A stretch of DNA of 64,000 nucleotides from Paraburkholderia madseniana (GCF_009690905.1 NZ_VOSW01000018.1:46995-110994); one strand, 5' to 3'. Positions 54,583 through 63,958 are shown, counted from the stretch's first letter. Notes: a model not told the origin generated them from the letters alone. A program made the numbers and translations.

Positions 54583-56097
54583 ATGTCCTCGATCTCAACC
54601 ACGTCTACTGCAGCCTCAACCGCCGCGGCCAACTCGGCGTTGCAGTCGGCCGCTCAATCGATCATCAGCGGCTCGACCGGCAACTCGTCGATGGACGTGT
54701 CGTCGCTCGTTACGGCACTCGTGAACGCGAAGACGGCAGGACAAACCGCGGCTCTGTCGGCACAACAAACCACGGACAACACCACACTGTCCGCATACGG
54801 CGCACTGAGTTCAGCGCTAAGCGCGCTACAGTCGGGCATCACGAACCTCGCCAACGGCACCACGCTGTCCACTTTCGCGGCAACAGCGAGCGGCACCGGT
54901 CTCACAGCGACGGCAGGTGCGGGGGCAGTGGCCGGCAGCTATTCGGTCGCGGTGACGCAGATCGCCAACTCGCAGGCTTTGTCGTCGGCGGCCTTCGGCG
55001 CCACGACGCAACTGGGCACCGGCACGCTGACGGTTTCGCTCGGCGGCAAGTCGATGAACATCAGCGTCGACAGCACCAACAACACGCTCTCCGGTATCGC
55101 GTCCGCGATCAACGCCAGCAGCAGCAACCCCGGCGTGACGGCGACCATCGTGACCGGCACGACCGGCGCCCACCTCGTGCTGCGCGCGGCGAACACGGGC
55201 GCGGCCAACGTCATCAACGTCTCGACCAGCAACATCACCAGCGACACCGGCCTGTCGAGCCTCGGCGTGACCTCGACCGCTAGCACTACGGGCGGCCAGT
55301 CGTCGATCACGTCGGCGAATTCGAGCAGTGCCTGGACGCAAAGCGCGGCTGCCCAGGACGCGGAATTCACGGTCGGCGGGATCGCGGCCAGCAGTTCGAG
55401 CAACTCCGTGACGACAGCCATTTCCGGCGTCACGATGAACCTGACGGCGGCGTCCGCGGGCACCACGCAGACACTGAACATTGCGGCCGACACCACGTCG
55501 CAGAGCACCGCGATCAACAATTTCGTCAGCCTTTACAACACCGTCGTCACGACGATGTCCACGCTCACGTCGTTCACCTCCGGCTCCTCATCGCAAGGCC
55601 CGCTGCTGGGCGACTCGACGCTGCAGACGATCAAGAATACGCTGGCCTCAATCGTCGGCGGCGCGGTCGGTTCAGGCAGCACCGGCACCACGCTGGCAGC
55701 TATCGGCATTACGCTGAAGGACAACCCGGCGGACGGCACAATGGTGGTCAACAACACCACGCTGAGCACCGCACTGACGAGCAGTCCAGCGACGGTCGCC
55801 TCGCTCTTCAACTCGACCAACGGCATCGCCGAGCAGTTGAACAGCAGTATCACCACCTTCACGCAGACTGGCGGCATCATTGATACGCGCAACACCGCGC
55901 TGAACGCCGATCTGAAGAGCGTCGCCACGCAGCAAACTGCACTCGCCAACTACACTGCGCAATTAACAAGTCAGTATCAGGCGCAGTTCACCGCCCTGAA
56001 CACGCTAATGGCGACGATGAACAACAATTCGCAGTACCTGACTGCCCTGTTTGGCGGCACCAACAGCGCCGGCGCACTGGCGACCAACAAGGGCTAA
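54583..56097 (+). CDS. fliD: Flagellar filament cap protein FliD
   Basis: FliD caps the filament and folds flagellin at the tip. The 504-residue product has a Ser/Thr/Ala-rich N-terminus with the MDVSSLVTALVNAKTAGQTA block, flagellin-hook-like IN domains (SISVDSTNNTLSGIASAINA-type), and a C-terminal coiled-coil (ATQQTALANYTAQLTSQYQA) followed by FTALNTLMATMNNNSQYLTA. It is followed after 3 bases by a FliT-like gene. Confidence 0.95.
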   Translation: MSSISTTSTAASTAAANSALQSAAQSIISGSTGNSSMDVSSLVTALVNAKTAGQTAALSAQQTTDNTTLSAYGALSSALSALQSGITNLANGTTLSTFAATASGTGLTATAGAGAVAGSYSVAVTQIANSQALSSAAFGATTQLGTGTLTVSLGGKSMNISVDSTNNTLSGIASAINASSSNPGVTATIVTGTTGAHLVLRAANTGAANVINVSTSNITSDTGLSSLGVTSTASTTGGQSSITSANSSSAWTQSAAAQDAEFTVGGIAASSSSNSVTTAISGVTMNLTAASAGTTQTLNIAADTTSQSTAINNFVSLYNTVVTTMSTLTSFTSGSSSQGPLLGDSTLQTIKNTLASIVGGAVGSGSTGTTLAAIGITLKDNPADGTMVVNNTTLSTALTSSPATVASLFNSTNGIAEQLNSSITTFTQTGGIIDTRNTALNADLKSVATQQTALANYTAQLTSQYQAQFTALNTLMATMNNNSQYLTALFGGTNSAGALATNKG

Positions 56098-56100
56098 GCC

Positions 56101-56415
56101 ATGGACCCGATCGAAATGAACCAGTCGGAATTGGTCGAACGCCTGCTGTCCATGACGCGGGAAATCGAACATGCGGCCTCGCTCGCCGACTGGCCGGAAG
56201 CGGCCCGCCTGACCGAAGCGCGTTCGCCGCTGCTGATGTCGCTGTCAGCGGATCAGGAACCAGCTGCGCTGGAGATGATCCGCCGGATCCAGGCGATCGA
56301 CGAAGCCCTGTTCGCCGATGCGGAAACCACCAAGAACGAACTGCACATCGAGTTCGAAGCGGCGATCGGGCGTACCAAAGCCGCCGGCGAATATCAGCGG
56401 ATCGCCCGCATGTAG
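56101..56415 (+). CDS. FliT-like flagellar chaperone
   Basis: This is a 104-residue all-helical protein starting MDPIEMNQSELVERLLSMTR. In many bacteria a small gene after fliD encodes FliT, the FliD chaperone that also restrains FlhDC. Length, helical pattern and position fit, but sequence identity to FliT is too low to judge by eye. It starts 3 bases after the fliD stop and is followed by a terminator. Confidence 0.75.
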   Translation: MDPIEMNQSELVERLLSMTREIEHAASLADWPEAARLTEARSPLLMSLSADQEPAALEMIRRIQAIDEALFADAETTKNELHIEFEAAIGRTKAAGEYQRIARM

Positions 56416-56522
56416 GCTATCCGGCCTGTGTGACGGCCATTGTCCGGCCAAAAGCGGCCGCACAACCCGCTTGACCCAACAATAAGAACTACGCGCTGAA
56501 GTCAGGGCGCGCTCGTTCCCTC

Positions 56523-56547
56523 AGCCCGCCTCGTGCGGGCTTTTTTC
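56523..56547 (+). terminator. Rho-independent terminator after the fliD-fliT pair
   Basis: AGCCCGC - CTCGT - GCGGGCT followed by TTTTTT. A compact stem with a good T-tract. The modification genes downstream therefore probably have their own promoter in 56548-56674, which I could not identify. Confidence 0.88.
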
Positions 56548-56674
56548 TTGTCCTTTGGATTTCCTCGGCCCGCTCCATACGCCAAACAGGCGGCTTTTTC
56601 ACCGTCATCTCCTCGCATCGGAAAGCCTTGCCTGGTCGCACAATTTCCGTCATAGACCATTCCGCGCTGAGACC

Positions 56675-59062
56675 ATGACTCTCCTGTACGAGCAGCCGAC
56701 CGCTGAACCCTTAACGCCCGAACAACAACTCGAGCACGACATCGCGCTCGTTTTGCAAACGGCGTTGGAGCACCACCACAAGGGCGAATTCGACGACGCC
56801 GAGGCGCTGTACCGGGCGATTCTCGACGCGCGACCGAATCACGCCGACGTGCTTTACAACCTCGGCGTGCTGCTGGTTCAGGTCGGCCGTCCTTCAGACG
56901 CTTTGCCCTGTTTCGAGCAGAGCCTGGGCGTCCAACCGCACAACGGCCAGTATTGGGTGGGCTATATCAACGCGTTGATCGACGCCAAGGAAGTAGCCGC
57001 CGCGTGGCTAGCGTTGGAAATGGGTCAGAAGCAAGGGCTAAAGGGACCGGCGGTGGACGGCCTGATCACGCGAATGTCGAATCCGGACAAAGTCATTCCC
57101 ACGTTCCAGGTGCCGGTTGAAAAACCAGCGGTGGAAAACGGCGCTGCCGCTGAAACAAGCGCCCCGGCGACGCAGGCGACCACGGAAGCGGGCAAGTCCA
57201 CCATCGCATCAGGCAGGCGGGTCAGCCAACAGGAAACGACGCGCTTCACCTCGCTATACAACAAAGGCCAGATCGCTGAAGCCGTTAAACTCGCCCGCTC
57301 GCTCACCGAGCGCTTTCCGGCCGACGGTAACGCGTGGCGCTGGCTCGGGATCTCCTTGCATCGTCTGGGGCGGTACGACGACGCGCTTGCACCCTTGCGC
57401 AGAGCCGCCGAACTGCTGCCGGAGGAACTGGAAAGCCGCACCGTCCTCGCGGACACACTGCGACTGAAAGGCCAGCTCAAGGACGCGGAACAGGTCTGTC
57501 GAGAAATCATCGCGATCAATCCCGAATATGCCGAAGCACAACGGATCTTCGGCATGGTTCTGGTGCACCAGGGTAACGTGACAGAAGGGTTGGCCGCGGC
57601 ACGACGTGCGATCGAACTGGCACCAGACAATTCCGGCACGCATAGCGCACTCGGCGTGTTGCAACTCGATCTGGGGCTGGTGACCGAGGCCGAGCGGAGC
57701 TTCCGTATCGCCGTGGAGAAGAACCCGAAAGACGCAATCGCCGCCGACAACTTTCTATTTACGCTGAGTCACAACCCTGGGATCGATCAGGACACGCTGT
57801 TCGCGGAACACCTTAAATTCGCCCAGATTCATGAGGCGCCAGTGCGCTCACAGTGGCCGCGTCACGTGAACAAGCGCACGCCGAACCGCAAACTGAAAAT
57901 CGGCCTGGTGTCGGGCGATCTGTTCCGTCACGCCGTCTCGTCCTACCTGCTGCCGATCGTGGAGCACCTGGCGAAAGATCCCAGCGTGTCTCTGCACATT
58001 TACACCAACCACATTGCGGAAGACGATTACACGCGTTTGATACGTGATTGCGCCGATGAATGGCACCAGGTTACCGGCATGCCCGACGCGCATCTGGCCA
58101 ACAAGATCCGCGACGAGCGGATCGACATTCTGTTCGATTTGTCAGGACACACGGGCCGCAATCGCCTCCTCACGTTCGCGCGCAAGCCCGCGCCAATCCA
58201 GGTGAGCTGGCTCGGATATCCGGCCACCACGGGCCTAAGCGCGATGGACTATTACCTGATAGACAGATTCGGTGTGCCGTTCGGCGGCCCGGAGCGCATG
58301 TTCTCGGAAAAGATCGTCCACTTGCCGGCGAACGCGCCGTTTCTGCCGGAAAAGAGCGCGCCGCCAGTCAACATCCTGCCGGCCATGCACAACGGCTATG
58401 TGACCTTCGGCAGTTTCAACCGGCTGAACAAACTGCGTCCCGACGTGATCGCGCTGTGGGCAGAGTTATTACATGCACAACCATCGTCGCGGATGCTGCT
58501 TGGCGCAATCGGCTCCGACGAAGACGAACAATTGCTGATCGACTGGTTCGCCAACGCAGGTATCGCGCGAGAACGCCTCATGTTCCGTCGGCGCTCAAGT
58601 ATTCCGGTCTACCTGCAACAGCATTTCCACGTCGACATCTGCCTCGATACGTTCCCGTACACAGGTTCGACCACGGTCCTGAACTCGCTGTGGATGGGCG
58701 TGCCGACCCTGACGATCGCCGGCGACACACTCCCGAGCCGCGCTGGCGCGACCTGGATGTCGCACGTCGGACTGCAGGATTTTCTTGCAACGGATAAGGC
58801 GGACTTCGTCGCCAAAGGCGTCGCGCTGTCCTCCGACATTACCGCGCTCGCGGCTCTGCGGACCGGTCTGCGCGAACGCTGCATGGCGTCGGCGGCATTC
58901 CGGCCCGAGGTGGTGGCCGCGGGTCTGTCGCGCGCATTGCGGATCATGTGGCAACGCTGGTGCGACGGCCAACCGGCCGTTGCCTTCGAGGTGTCGGCAG
59001 AAGAAGCTACGGGTACCGCAGCCGATGCGATCGCACCCTCCGGAACAGGGGAAATCAAGTGA
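56675..59062 (+). CDS. TPR-containing SPINDLY/OGT-type (GT41) glycosyltransferase, probable flagellin glycosyltransferase
   Basis: Members of this family put a sugar on Ser/Thr of proteins. The frame opens at 56555; the ATG at 56675 (MTLLYEQPTAEPL) gives 795 residues with only a weak ribosome site. TPR repeats fill about 20-115 and 185-350 with a linker between. The GT41 catalytic part (about 405-795) has LVSGDLFRHAVSSYLLP with His419 at the position of the human OGT catalytic His, GYPATTG (515-521), FNRLNKLRPD with Lys587 at the UDP-contact Lys position, and CLDTFPYTGSTTVLNSLWMG. It is the first gene of the modification operon after fliC-fliD-fliT. Confidence 0.9.
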   Translation: MTLLYEQPTAEPLTPEQQLEHDIALVLQTALEHHHKGEFDDAEALYRAILDARPNHADVLYNLGVLLVQVGRPSDALPCFEQSLGVQPHNGQYWVGYINALIDAKEVAAAWLALEMGQKQGLKGPAVDGLITRMSNPDKVIPTFQVPVEKPAVENGAAAETSAPATQATTEAGKSTIASGRRVSQQETTRFTSLYNKGQIAEAVKLARSLTERFPADGNAWRWLGISLHRLGRYDDALAPLRRAAELLPEELESRTVLADTLRLKGQLKDAEQVCREIIAINPEYAEAQRIFGMVLVHQGNVTEGLAAARRAIELAPDNSGTHSALGVLQLDLGLVTEAERSFRIAVEKNPKDAIAADNFLFTLSHNPGIDQDTLFAEHLKFAQIHEAPVRSQWPRHVNKRTPNRKLKIGLVSGDLFRHAVSSYLLPIVEHLAKDPSVSLHIYTNHIAEDDYTRLIRDCADEWHQVTGMPDAHLANKIRDERIDILFDLSGHTGRNRLLTFARKPAPIQVSWLGYPATTGLSAMDYYLIDRFGVPFGGPERMFSEKIVHLPANAPFLPEKSAPPVNILPAMHNGYVTFGSFNRLNKLRPDVIALWAELLHAQPSSRMLLGAIGSDEDEQLLIDWFANAGIARERLMFRRRSSIPVYLQQHFHVDICLDTFPYTGSTTVLNSLWMGVPTLTIAGDTLPSRAGATWMSHVGLQDFLATDKADFVAKGVALSSDITALAALRTGLRERCMASAAFRPEVVAAGLSRALRIMWQRWCDGQPAVAFEVSAEEATGTAADAIAPSGTGEIK

Positions 59063-60204
59063 ACGCAGCCTTACCGCTTGGCGCCGTCGAGCCGCAGACC
59101 AACGAGCGCATCTACGTCACCCAGCCGCATCTCGCGCCGCTCGAAGAATTCATTCCCTATCTTCAGCAGATCTGGGACAGCAAGGTGCTGACCAATGGCG
59201 GTCCGTTTCACCAGCAGTTCGAAGCGGCGCTATGCAAATACCTCGGCGTGCGCCACCTGGCGCTGTTCACCAACGGCACGCTGGCGCTGCTCACCGCGCT
59301 GCAGGCACTGCGCGTGACCGGTGAAGTGATCACAACGCCTTACTCCTTCGTCGCGACTGCGCACTCGCTGGTCTGGAACGGTATCAAGCCCGTATTCGTC
59401 GATGTCGACCCGGGAACGCTGAACCTCGACCCTGCCAAGATCGAGGCGGCGATTACGCCGCAAACCACGGCGATCATGCCGGTGCATTGCTACGGTAAGC
59501 CGTGCGACGTCGAAGCGATTCAGAAAATCGCGGATAACTACAACCTGAAAGTGATTTACGACGCAGCGCATGCTTTTGGCGTGCAGACCGAAGCGGGCAG
59601 CGTGCTCGAACACGGCGACCTCGCCGTGTTGAGTTTTCACGCGACCAAGGTCTTCAACACGTTCGAAGGTGGCGCGATCATCTGTCAGGATGCGAAAACG
59701 AAGCAGCGCATCGATCATCTGAAGAACTTCGGTTTCGTGGATGAAACGACGGTGGTCGCTTCCGGCATCAACGGCAAGATGAGTGAAATCAACGCCGCGT
59801 TCGGGCTGCTTCAGCTTCAGCATATCGACGAAGCGCTGGCTCGGCGCGCACAGATCGACGCGATTTATCGCGAACGTCTGCGCGACGTGCCCGGCATCCG
59901 CTGCCTGCCAAAGACGGGCGAAAAGGTGGCGAACCATTCGTACTTTCCGATTCTCGTCGGCCCGGAATATCCGATCAGCCGTGACGCGCTGTATCAGAAG
60001 TTTCGCGACCACGACATCTATGCGCGCCGCTATTTCTACCCATTGATTTCGGACTTCCCGATCTATCGTGGCCTGCCTTCCGCGCGCCGCGAAAACCTAC
60101 CGGTCGCACATGCCGCCGCACAGCAGGTACTGTGTCTGCCGATTTTCCCGGCATTGACGGACAATATGCTCGATCGCATCGTCGGACTCATTGCGGATTG
60201 CTGA
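59059..60204 (+). CDS. DegT/DnrJ/EryC1-family PLP-dependent sugar aminotransferase
   Basis: These enzymes add an amino group to a keto-sugar nucleotide. The GTG at 59059 overlaps the previous stop (GTGA) and follows AGGGG, giving 381 residues. Family hallmarks are present: TNGTLAL (71-77), TTPYSFVATAHSLVWNG, YDAAHAFG (Asp168), and the PLP Lys197 in FHATKVFNTFEGGAI. It resembles the WecE/VioA/FdtB group that makes 4-amino or 3-amino-dideoxy sugars. The exact sugar position is unknown. Confidence 0.93.
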   Translation: MNAALPLGAVEPQTNERIYVTQPHLAPLEEFIPYLQQIWDSKVLTNGGPFHQQFEAALCKYLGVRHLALFTNGTLALLTALQALRVTGEVITTPYSFVATAHSLVWNGIKPVFVDVDPGTLNLDPAKIEAAITPQTTAIMPVHCYGKPCDVEAIQKIADNYNLKVIYDAAHAFGVQTEAGSVLEHGDLAVLSFHATKVFNTFEGGAIICQDAKTKQRIDHLKNFGFVDETTVVASGINGKMSEINAAFGLLQLQHIDEALARRAQIDAIYRERLRDVPGIRCLPKTGEKVANHSYFPILVGPEYPISRDALYQKFRDHDIYARRYFYPLISDFPIYRGLPSARRENLPVAHAAAQQVLCLPIFPALTDNMLDRIVGLIADC

Positions 60205-60209
60205 ACGCC

Positions 60210-60908
60210 ATGAAGCTCGCGATCATGCAGCCCTACCTGTTTCCGTATATCGGATATTTTCAGTTGGTGGCCGCAGTCGACAAATTTGTCTTTTACGACG
60301 ACGTGAACTTTATCAAGAACGGCTGGATTAACCGCAACCGGATACTGCTGGGCGATCAGATTCGCTACCTGACCGTACCGCTTGCCGGTGCGAGCCCAAT
60401 GCTAAAGATCAACGACGTCCTGATCCAGCCACGCGAGCGCTGGCTGCGCAAGCTGCTCGAATCGATTCGTCACGCCTACGCGAAAGCACCTCAGTATCCG
60501 CGCATCAGCGAATTGATCGAGCAGATCCTGACAGCGCCTTTCGACCATATTTCGCTGCTCGCGTCGCACACCGTCACGGAAATCTGCAGGTACCTGGAGA
60601 TCGACACCGAGTTCGTCGCCTCGTCGACCCGGTACGGCAATGCGCAACTCAAGGGGACCCATCGGGTAATCGATATCTGCGCAAGAGAGCAAGCGCTCAT
60701 CTACGTGAACCTGCCTGGCGGCCGCGCTCTTTACGACGGCGAGGCGTTCTCCGCCCGCGGTGTAGAGCTCGCCTTCATCGAGCCGAACCTGTGCCCTTAT
60801 TCGCAGTTCGACGACGTATTTCATCCTGCTTTATCGATTCTCGACGTACTGATGTTCAACGGCAAAGACAACGTCAGAGACATGCTTTCCGCACAGGTGT
60901 ATGCATGA
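60210..60908 (+). CDS. WbqC-like family protein
   Basis: This is a 232-residue protein starting MKLAIMQPYLFPYIGYFQLV, the diagnostic WbqC N-terminus, followed by DKFVFYDDVNFIKNGWINRN. WbqC-type proteins occur in O-antigen and surface-sugar clusters; their biochemical role is not settled, though an acyl- or amino-transfer helper role is often suggested. It starts 5 bases after the aminotransferase stop and overlaps the next gene (ATGA). Confidence 0.88.
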   Translation: MKLAIMQPYLFPYIGYFQLVAAVDKFVFYDDVNFIKNGWINRNRILLGDQIRYLTVPLAGASPMLKINDVLIQPRERWLRKLLESIRHAYAKAPQYPRISELIEQILTAPFDHISLLASHTVTEICRYLEIDTEFVASSTRYGNAQLKGTHRVIDICAREQALIYVNLPGGRALYDGEAFSARGVELAFIEPNLCPYSQFDDVFHPALSILDVLMFNGKDNVRDMLSAQVYA

Positions 60909-61882
60909 CCGCAGTTGAGCCGCGCGCCATTGGCGGATATTTCGAACTGGAACTGCCGCCGGTCGGGTCGCCCCTTCACGACGGCGCACTGTGTTTTCAG
61001 TCGTCGCGTGCGGCGTTTCTGGCGCTGCTTCGCCCGCTGCGCCCTACCGCCGTCTGGATGCCCTGGTACATTTGCGACGCCATGATCGAGCCGCTGCGCA
61101 TGGCCGGCACGGCCGTCAAACGCTATCGGCTCGATTCGGATTTGCGCGTGCAATCCGTCGACCTCGCACAGGGTGAGTGGCTTGTCTACGTGAATTACTT
61201 TGGTCTGTGCGAGTACCAGGTCAACGACGTGCTCAGCCGGTTTCCACGCGAACGCGTCGTGATCGACAATGCACAGGCCTTGTTCGCGCAGCCGCGCGAT
61301 TGCCTGGCCACGCTGTACTCACCGCGCAAATTTCTCGGTGTGCCCGACGGCGGGTACCTCGTCACACAGCAGCCGATCGATATGCCGAATGCGACCGACC
61401 AAACCTCGGTGCAACGCTGCGCGCATCTTCTGAGCCGGCTCGCGCAAGACGCTGAAGCAGGTTATGCAGACTATGCGGCAGCCGAAGAAAGCCTGAAAAA
61501 TCAGGAACCGCTGCAGATGTCGCAACTGACGCGGCGCATGCTCGCCAGTGTCGACTACGATTCCGTGCGTGCAAGGCGAGTCGCGAACTTTGCTTATCTT
61601 CGCGAGAAGCTGCAGCGCTACAACCGTTTCACGTTTCACGATAGCGAAACGGCGGTGCCGCTCTGCTACCCCTTTTTCGGCGCGCCTTCAGGACTTCGCG
61701 AAGCGCTTCGGGCGCAACGTGTCTACACGCCTGGCTACTGGCCGGACGTCGCGGCCGCCGAAGGCGTGCCGGATTTCGAAAGCGATCTTCCTGACTCGAC
61801 GCTGTTCTTGCCGTGCGATCAGCGGCTCACGCGCGCCGATCTTGCGCCGATAGTGCAACGCATACTGGACCGCCTCGCATGA
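60905..61882 (+). CDS. PLP-aminotransferase-like protein (divergent DegT-type)
   Basis: A 325-residue protein I would place in the fold-type-I PLP family. The ATG at 60905 overlaps the WbqC stop. Motifs in order: FQSSRAAF near the N-terminus, WMPWYICDAM (51-60), VYVNYFGL (95-102), VVIDNAQALFAQ with Asp121, and YSPRKFLGVPDGGYLV with Lys142 in the position of the PLP lysine. The overall pattern matches DegT-type proteins, but it is shorter and diverged. It could be active or a partner subunit of the upstream aminotransferase. Confidence 0.7.
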   Translation: MTAVEPRAIGGYFELELPPVGSPLHDGALCFQSSRAAFLALLRPLRPTAVWMPWYICDAMIEPLRMAGTAVKRYRLDSDLRVQSVDLAQGEWLVYVNYFGLCEYQVNDVLSRFPRERVVIDNAQALFAQPRDCLATLYSPRKFLGVPDGGYLVTQQPIDMPNATDQTSVQRCAHLLSRLAQDAEAGYADYAAAEESLKNQEPLQMSQLTRRMLASVDYDSVRARRVANFAYLREKLQRYNRFTFHDSETAVPLCYPFFGAPSGLREALRAQRVYTPGYWPDVAAAEGVPDFESDLPDSTLFLPCDQRLTRADLAPIVQRILDRLA

Positions 61883-62403
61883 TCAACAACACGATATTCC
61901 TGCGCGAGATCGAACGCAGCGACCTTCCGACCATCAACGCATGGCGCGCCGATCAGGCGCTGGTCGGTTTGCTCGGCGGCGCCTTCCGGCATGTAGGTCC
62001 CGAGATCGACGGCAAATGGTTCGATAGTTACCTCAGTTCCCGCGCCAATAGCGTTCGTCTCGCGGTCTGTCTCACATCTACCCGGGAACTGGTTGGCGTC
62101 ACGTATCTGCTGGGGATCGACTGGGTGAACCGTTGCGCGGAGTTCTCGATCCAGATCGGCGCGGAATCGGCGCGCGGCCGTGGGATCGGTGAGGCCGCAA
62201 CGCGCTTGACGCTCGAGCATGCATTCAGCGACCTCAATCTGCACCGTGTTTCGTTGACCGTGCTCGCGTCCAATGCGCGCGCCATTGCGCTCTACGAAAA
62301 AGTGGGCTTCCGCGCCGAAGGTCTGATGCGGCAGGCGTCCTTTAAAGGCGGCCACTATCTCGACGTTATTCCGATGGCCATGCTGACTACTGACCGCTCC
62401 TGA
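61879..62403 (+). CDS. GNAT-family N-acyltransferase
   Basis: This is a 174-residue acyl-CoA-dependent acyltransferase of the RimJ/RimL type. The acyl-CoA loop is ARGRGIGEAATRLTLEHAF (RGRGIG at 99-104), then LTVLASNARAIALYEKVGFR. In this operon it probably acylates the amine made by the aminotransferase. The start overlaps the previous stop (ATGA). Confidence 0.9.
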   Translation: MINNTIFLREIERSDLPTINAWRADQALVGLLGGAFRHVGPEIDGKWFDSYLSSRANSVRLAVCLTSTRELVGVTYLLGIDWVNRCAEFSIQIGAESARGRGIGEAATRLTLEHAFSDLNLHRVSLTVLASNARAIALYEKVGFRAEGLMRQASFKGGHYLDVIPMAMLTTDRS

Positions 62404-62436
62404 GCCATTCACCTGTTCCCGTTGCCTCGCCCCTTC

Positions 62437-63222
62437 ATGAATACGATCGACGCTCGACACGACACCGCACTTGCGACGGCAGGCTGGACCATCATCCCCC
62501 AGCTGATTCGCATGGATTTGCTCGACTCGCTGGTCGAGGCGCTGCAGCCCTCCCTCGCGTTGCGCAACGAGATCAGGCAACGCAACGGCGTGCTGGACAA
62601 CAGCGCCGGCACCTTGCACCACCTGTTGATGGATAGCGAGTGCTATGTCGAACTGCTGGCGGAGTTCTCAGTCCTGGAGCCGGTTTTCAAACGGTACTTC
62701 GATGGCAACTTCGTGCTCAATTCGTACGGCGGCGTCATCAACGAGCGCGACTCGCGCTCCTATGTCCAGAACGTGCATCGGGATATCCGCTTCGGCTCGG
62801 ACAGTCGCCGCTTCATGCTGAACGCGCTGGTGATGCTCGACGATTTCACCCTGGAGAATGGCGCAACGCATGTCCTTTCGCACTCGCAAAACATCCAGCA
62901 GCAACCCGCCGACGAAGCGTTCTATGCACAAGCGGCACGTGCGACGGGCAAGCGTGGCTCGGTCCTGTTGTTCGATTCACGCATGTGGCACGCGACCGGA
63001 CAGAACGCCACACTTGCGCCGCGCCGTGCTTTGACATTGACTTTCACGAGCCCCTTCTTCAAACCGCAGCTCGACTACGCCCGGCTGTTCGGCTACCGCA
63101 ATCTCGACCAGTGCAATGCATGGATGCGTCAGGTACTCGGCTTCAACGCGCGGGTGCCGGAGTCGCTCGATGAGTTTTACGTGCCGGTCGAGCAGCGTTT
63201 CTATCAACGTGGACAGGATTGA
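62437..63222 (+). CDS. Phytanoyl-CoA dioxygenase (PhyH)-family Fe(II)/2-oxoglutarate oxygenase
   Basis: This is a 261-residue predicted hydroxylase. I use the ATG at 62437 (MNTIDARHDT); the frame also opens at a TTG 15 bases earlier. The metal triad is visible: His114 and Asp116 in VQNVHRDIRFG and His185 in FDSRMWHATGQN, with an Arg about 197 for 2-oxoglutarate. It could hydroxylate the acyl chain or sugar of the flagellin glycan. It starts 33 bases after the GNAT stop. Confidence 0.88.
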   Translation: MNTIDARHDTALATAGWTIIPQLIRMDLLDSLVEALQPSLALRNEIRQRNGVLDNSAGTLHHLLMDSECYVELLAEFSVLEPVFKRYFDGNFVLNSYGGVINERDSRSYVQNVHRDIRFGSDSRRFMLNALVMLDDFTLENGATHVLSHSQNIQQQPADEAFYAQAARATGKRGSVLLFDSRMWHATGQNATLAPRRALTLTFTSPFFKPQLDYARLFGYRNLDQCNAWMRQVLGFNARVPESLDEFYVPVEQRFYQRGQD

Positions 63223-63226
63223 TTGC

Positions 63227-63958
63227 ATGAGCAGAGACTACAACGCGGAAGCGAAAGATCATCCCGAACATCGCTACGCCTACGACTTCGACTATCTGAT
63301 GCATGAATATATGCTTCGGACCTTTACGCCGCTCCTCAGCAACGGAAACGCGCTTGAACTGGGATGCTTCGAGGGCAATTTCACGCGCCTGCTCGCTCAA
63401 CGCTTCGACTCGCTGGAAGTCGTCGAGGCATCGGCGGACTGCATCGCGGTTGCGTCGGAGAAGGTAAAAGATTCGGTCAAGTTTCATCACTCGACGTTCG
63501 AGACGTTCGAACCGGCACAGCGTTACGACAATATTTTTCTGATCCATACGCTCGAGCACCTCGACCATCCGGTCGAGGTGCTGCGCCGGATCGGTAGCTG
63601 GCTGTCCGAGAGCGGCCGCCTGTTCGTGGCGGCACCGAATGCGCGTGCCGGATCGAGGCAGATCGCGGTCAACATGGGGTTGATCGATCATCACGCGGCC
63701 GTGACGGCGGCGGAAGCGGCCCATGGCCACCGGGTCACCTACTCGATCGATACACTGCGGGCCGATCTGCGTGCGGCGAAACTCCGCCCGGTCACGGAAG
63801 GCGGAGTCTTTTTCAAGGGTCTTGCCAACTTCCAGATCGACGCAGCTTTACAGGCCGGCATCATATCCAGAGCATATCTGGACGGCTGTTTTGAGTTGGG
63901 GCGCATTTACCCCGACTTGTGCTCCAGCGTATACGCGATCTGCGAACGCAGTGCCTGA
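63227..63958 (+). CDS. SAM-dependent methyltransferase
   Basis: This is a 243-residue class I methyltransferase. Motif I is ALELGCFEGNF (ELGCFEG at 44-50), the acidic strand end is VVEASADC, and motif IV-like IFLIHTLEHLDHPVEVL follows. It starts 4 bases after the PhyH stop with AGGA upstream. It probably O- or N-methylates the glycan. It is the last complete gene in the window; 42 bases remain. Confidence 0.9.
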   Translation: MSRDYNAEAKDHPEHRYAYDFDYLMHEYMLRTFTPLLSNGNALELGCFEGNFTRLLAQRFDSLEVVEASADCIAVASEKVKDSVKFHHSTFETFEPAQRYDNIFLIHTLEHLDHPVEVLRRIGSWLSESGRLFVAAPNARAGSRQIAVNMGLIDHHAAVTAAEAAHGHRVTYSIDTLRADLRAAKLRPVTEGGVFFKGLANFQIDAALQAGIISRAYLDGCFELGRIYPDLCSSVYAICERSA

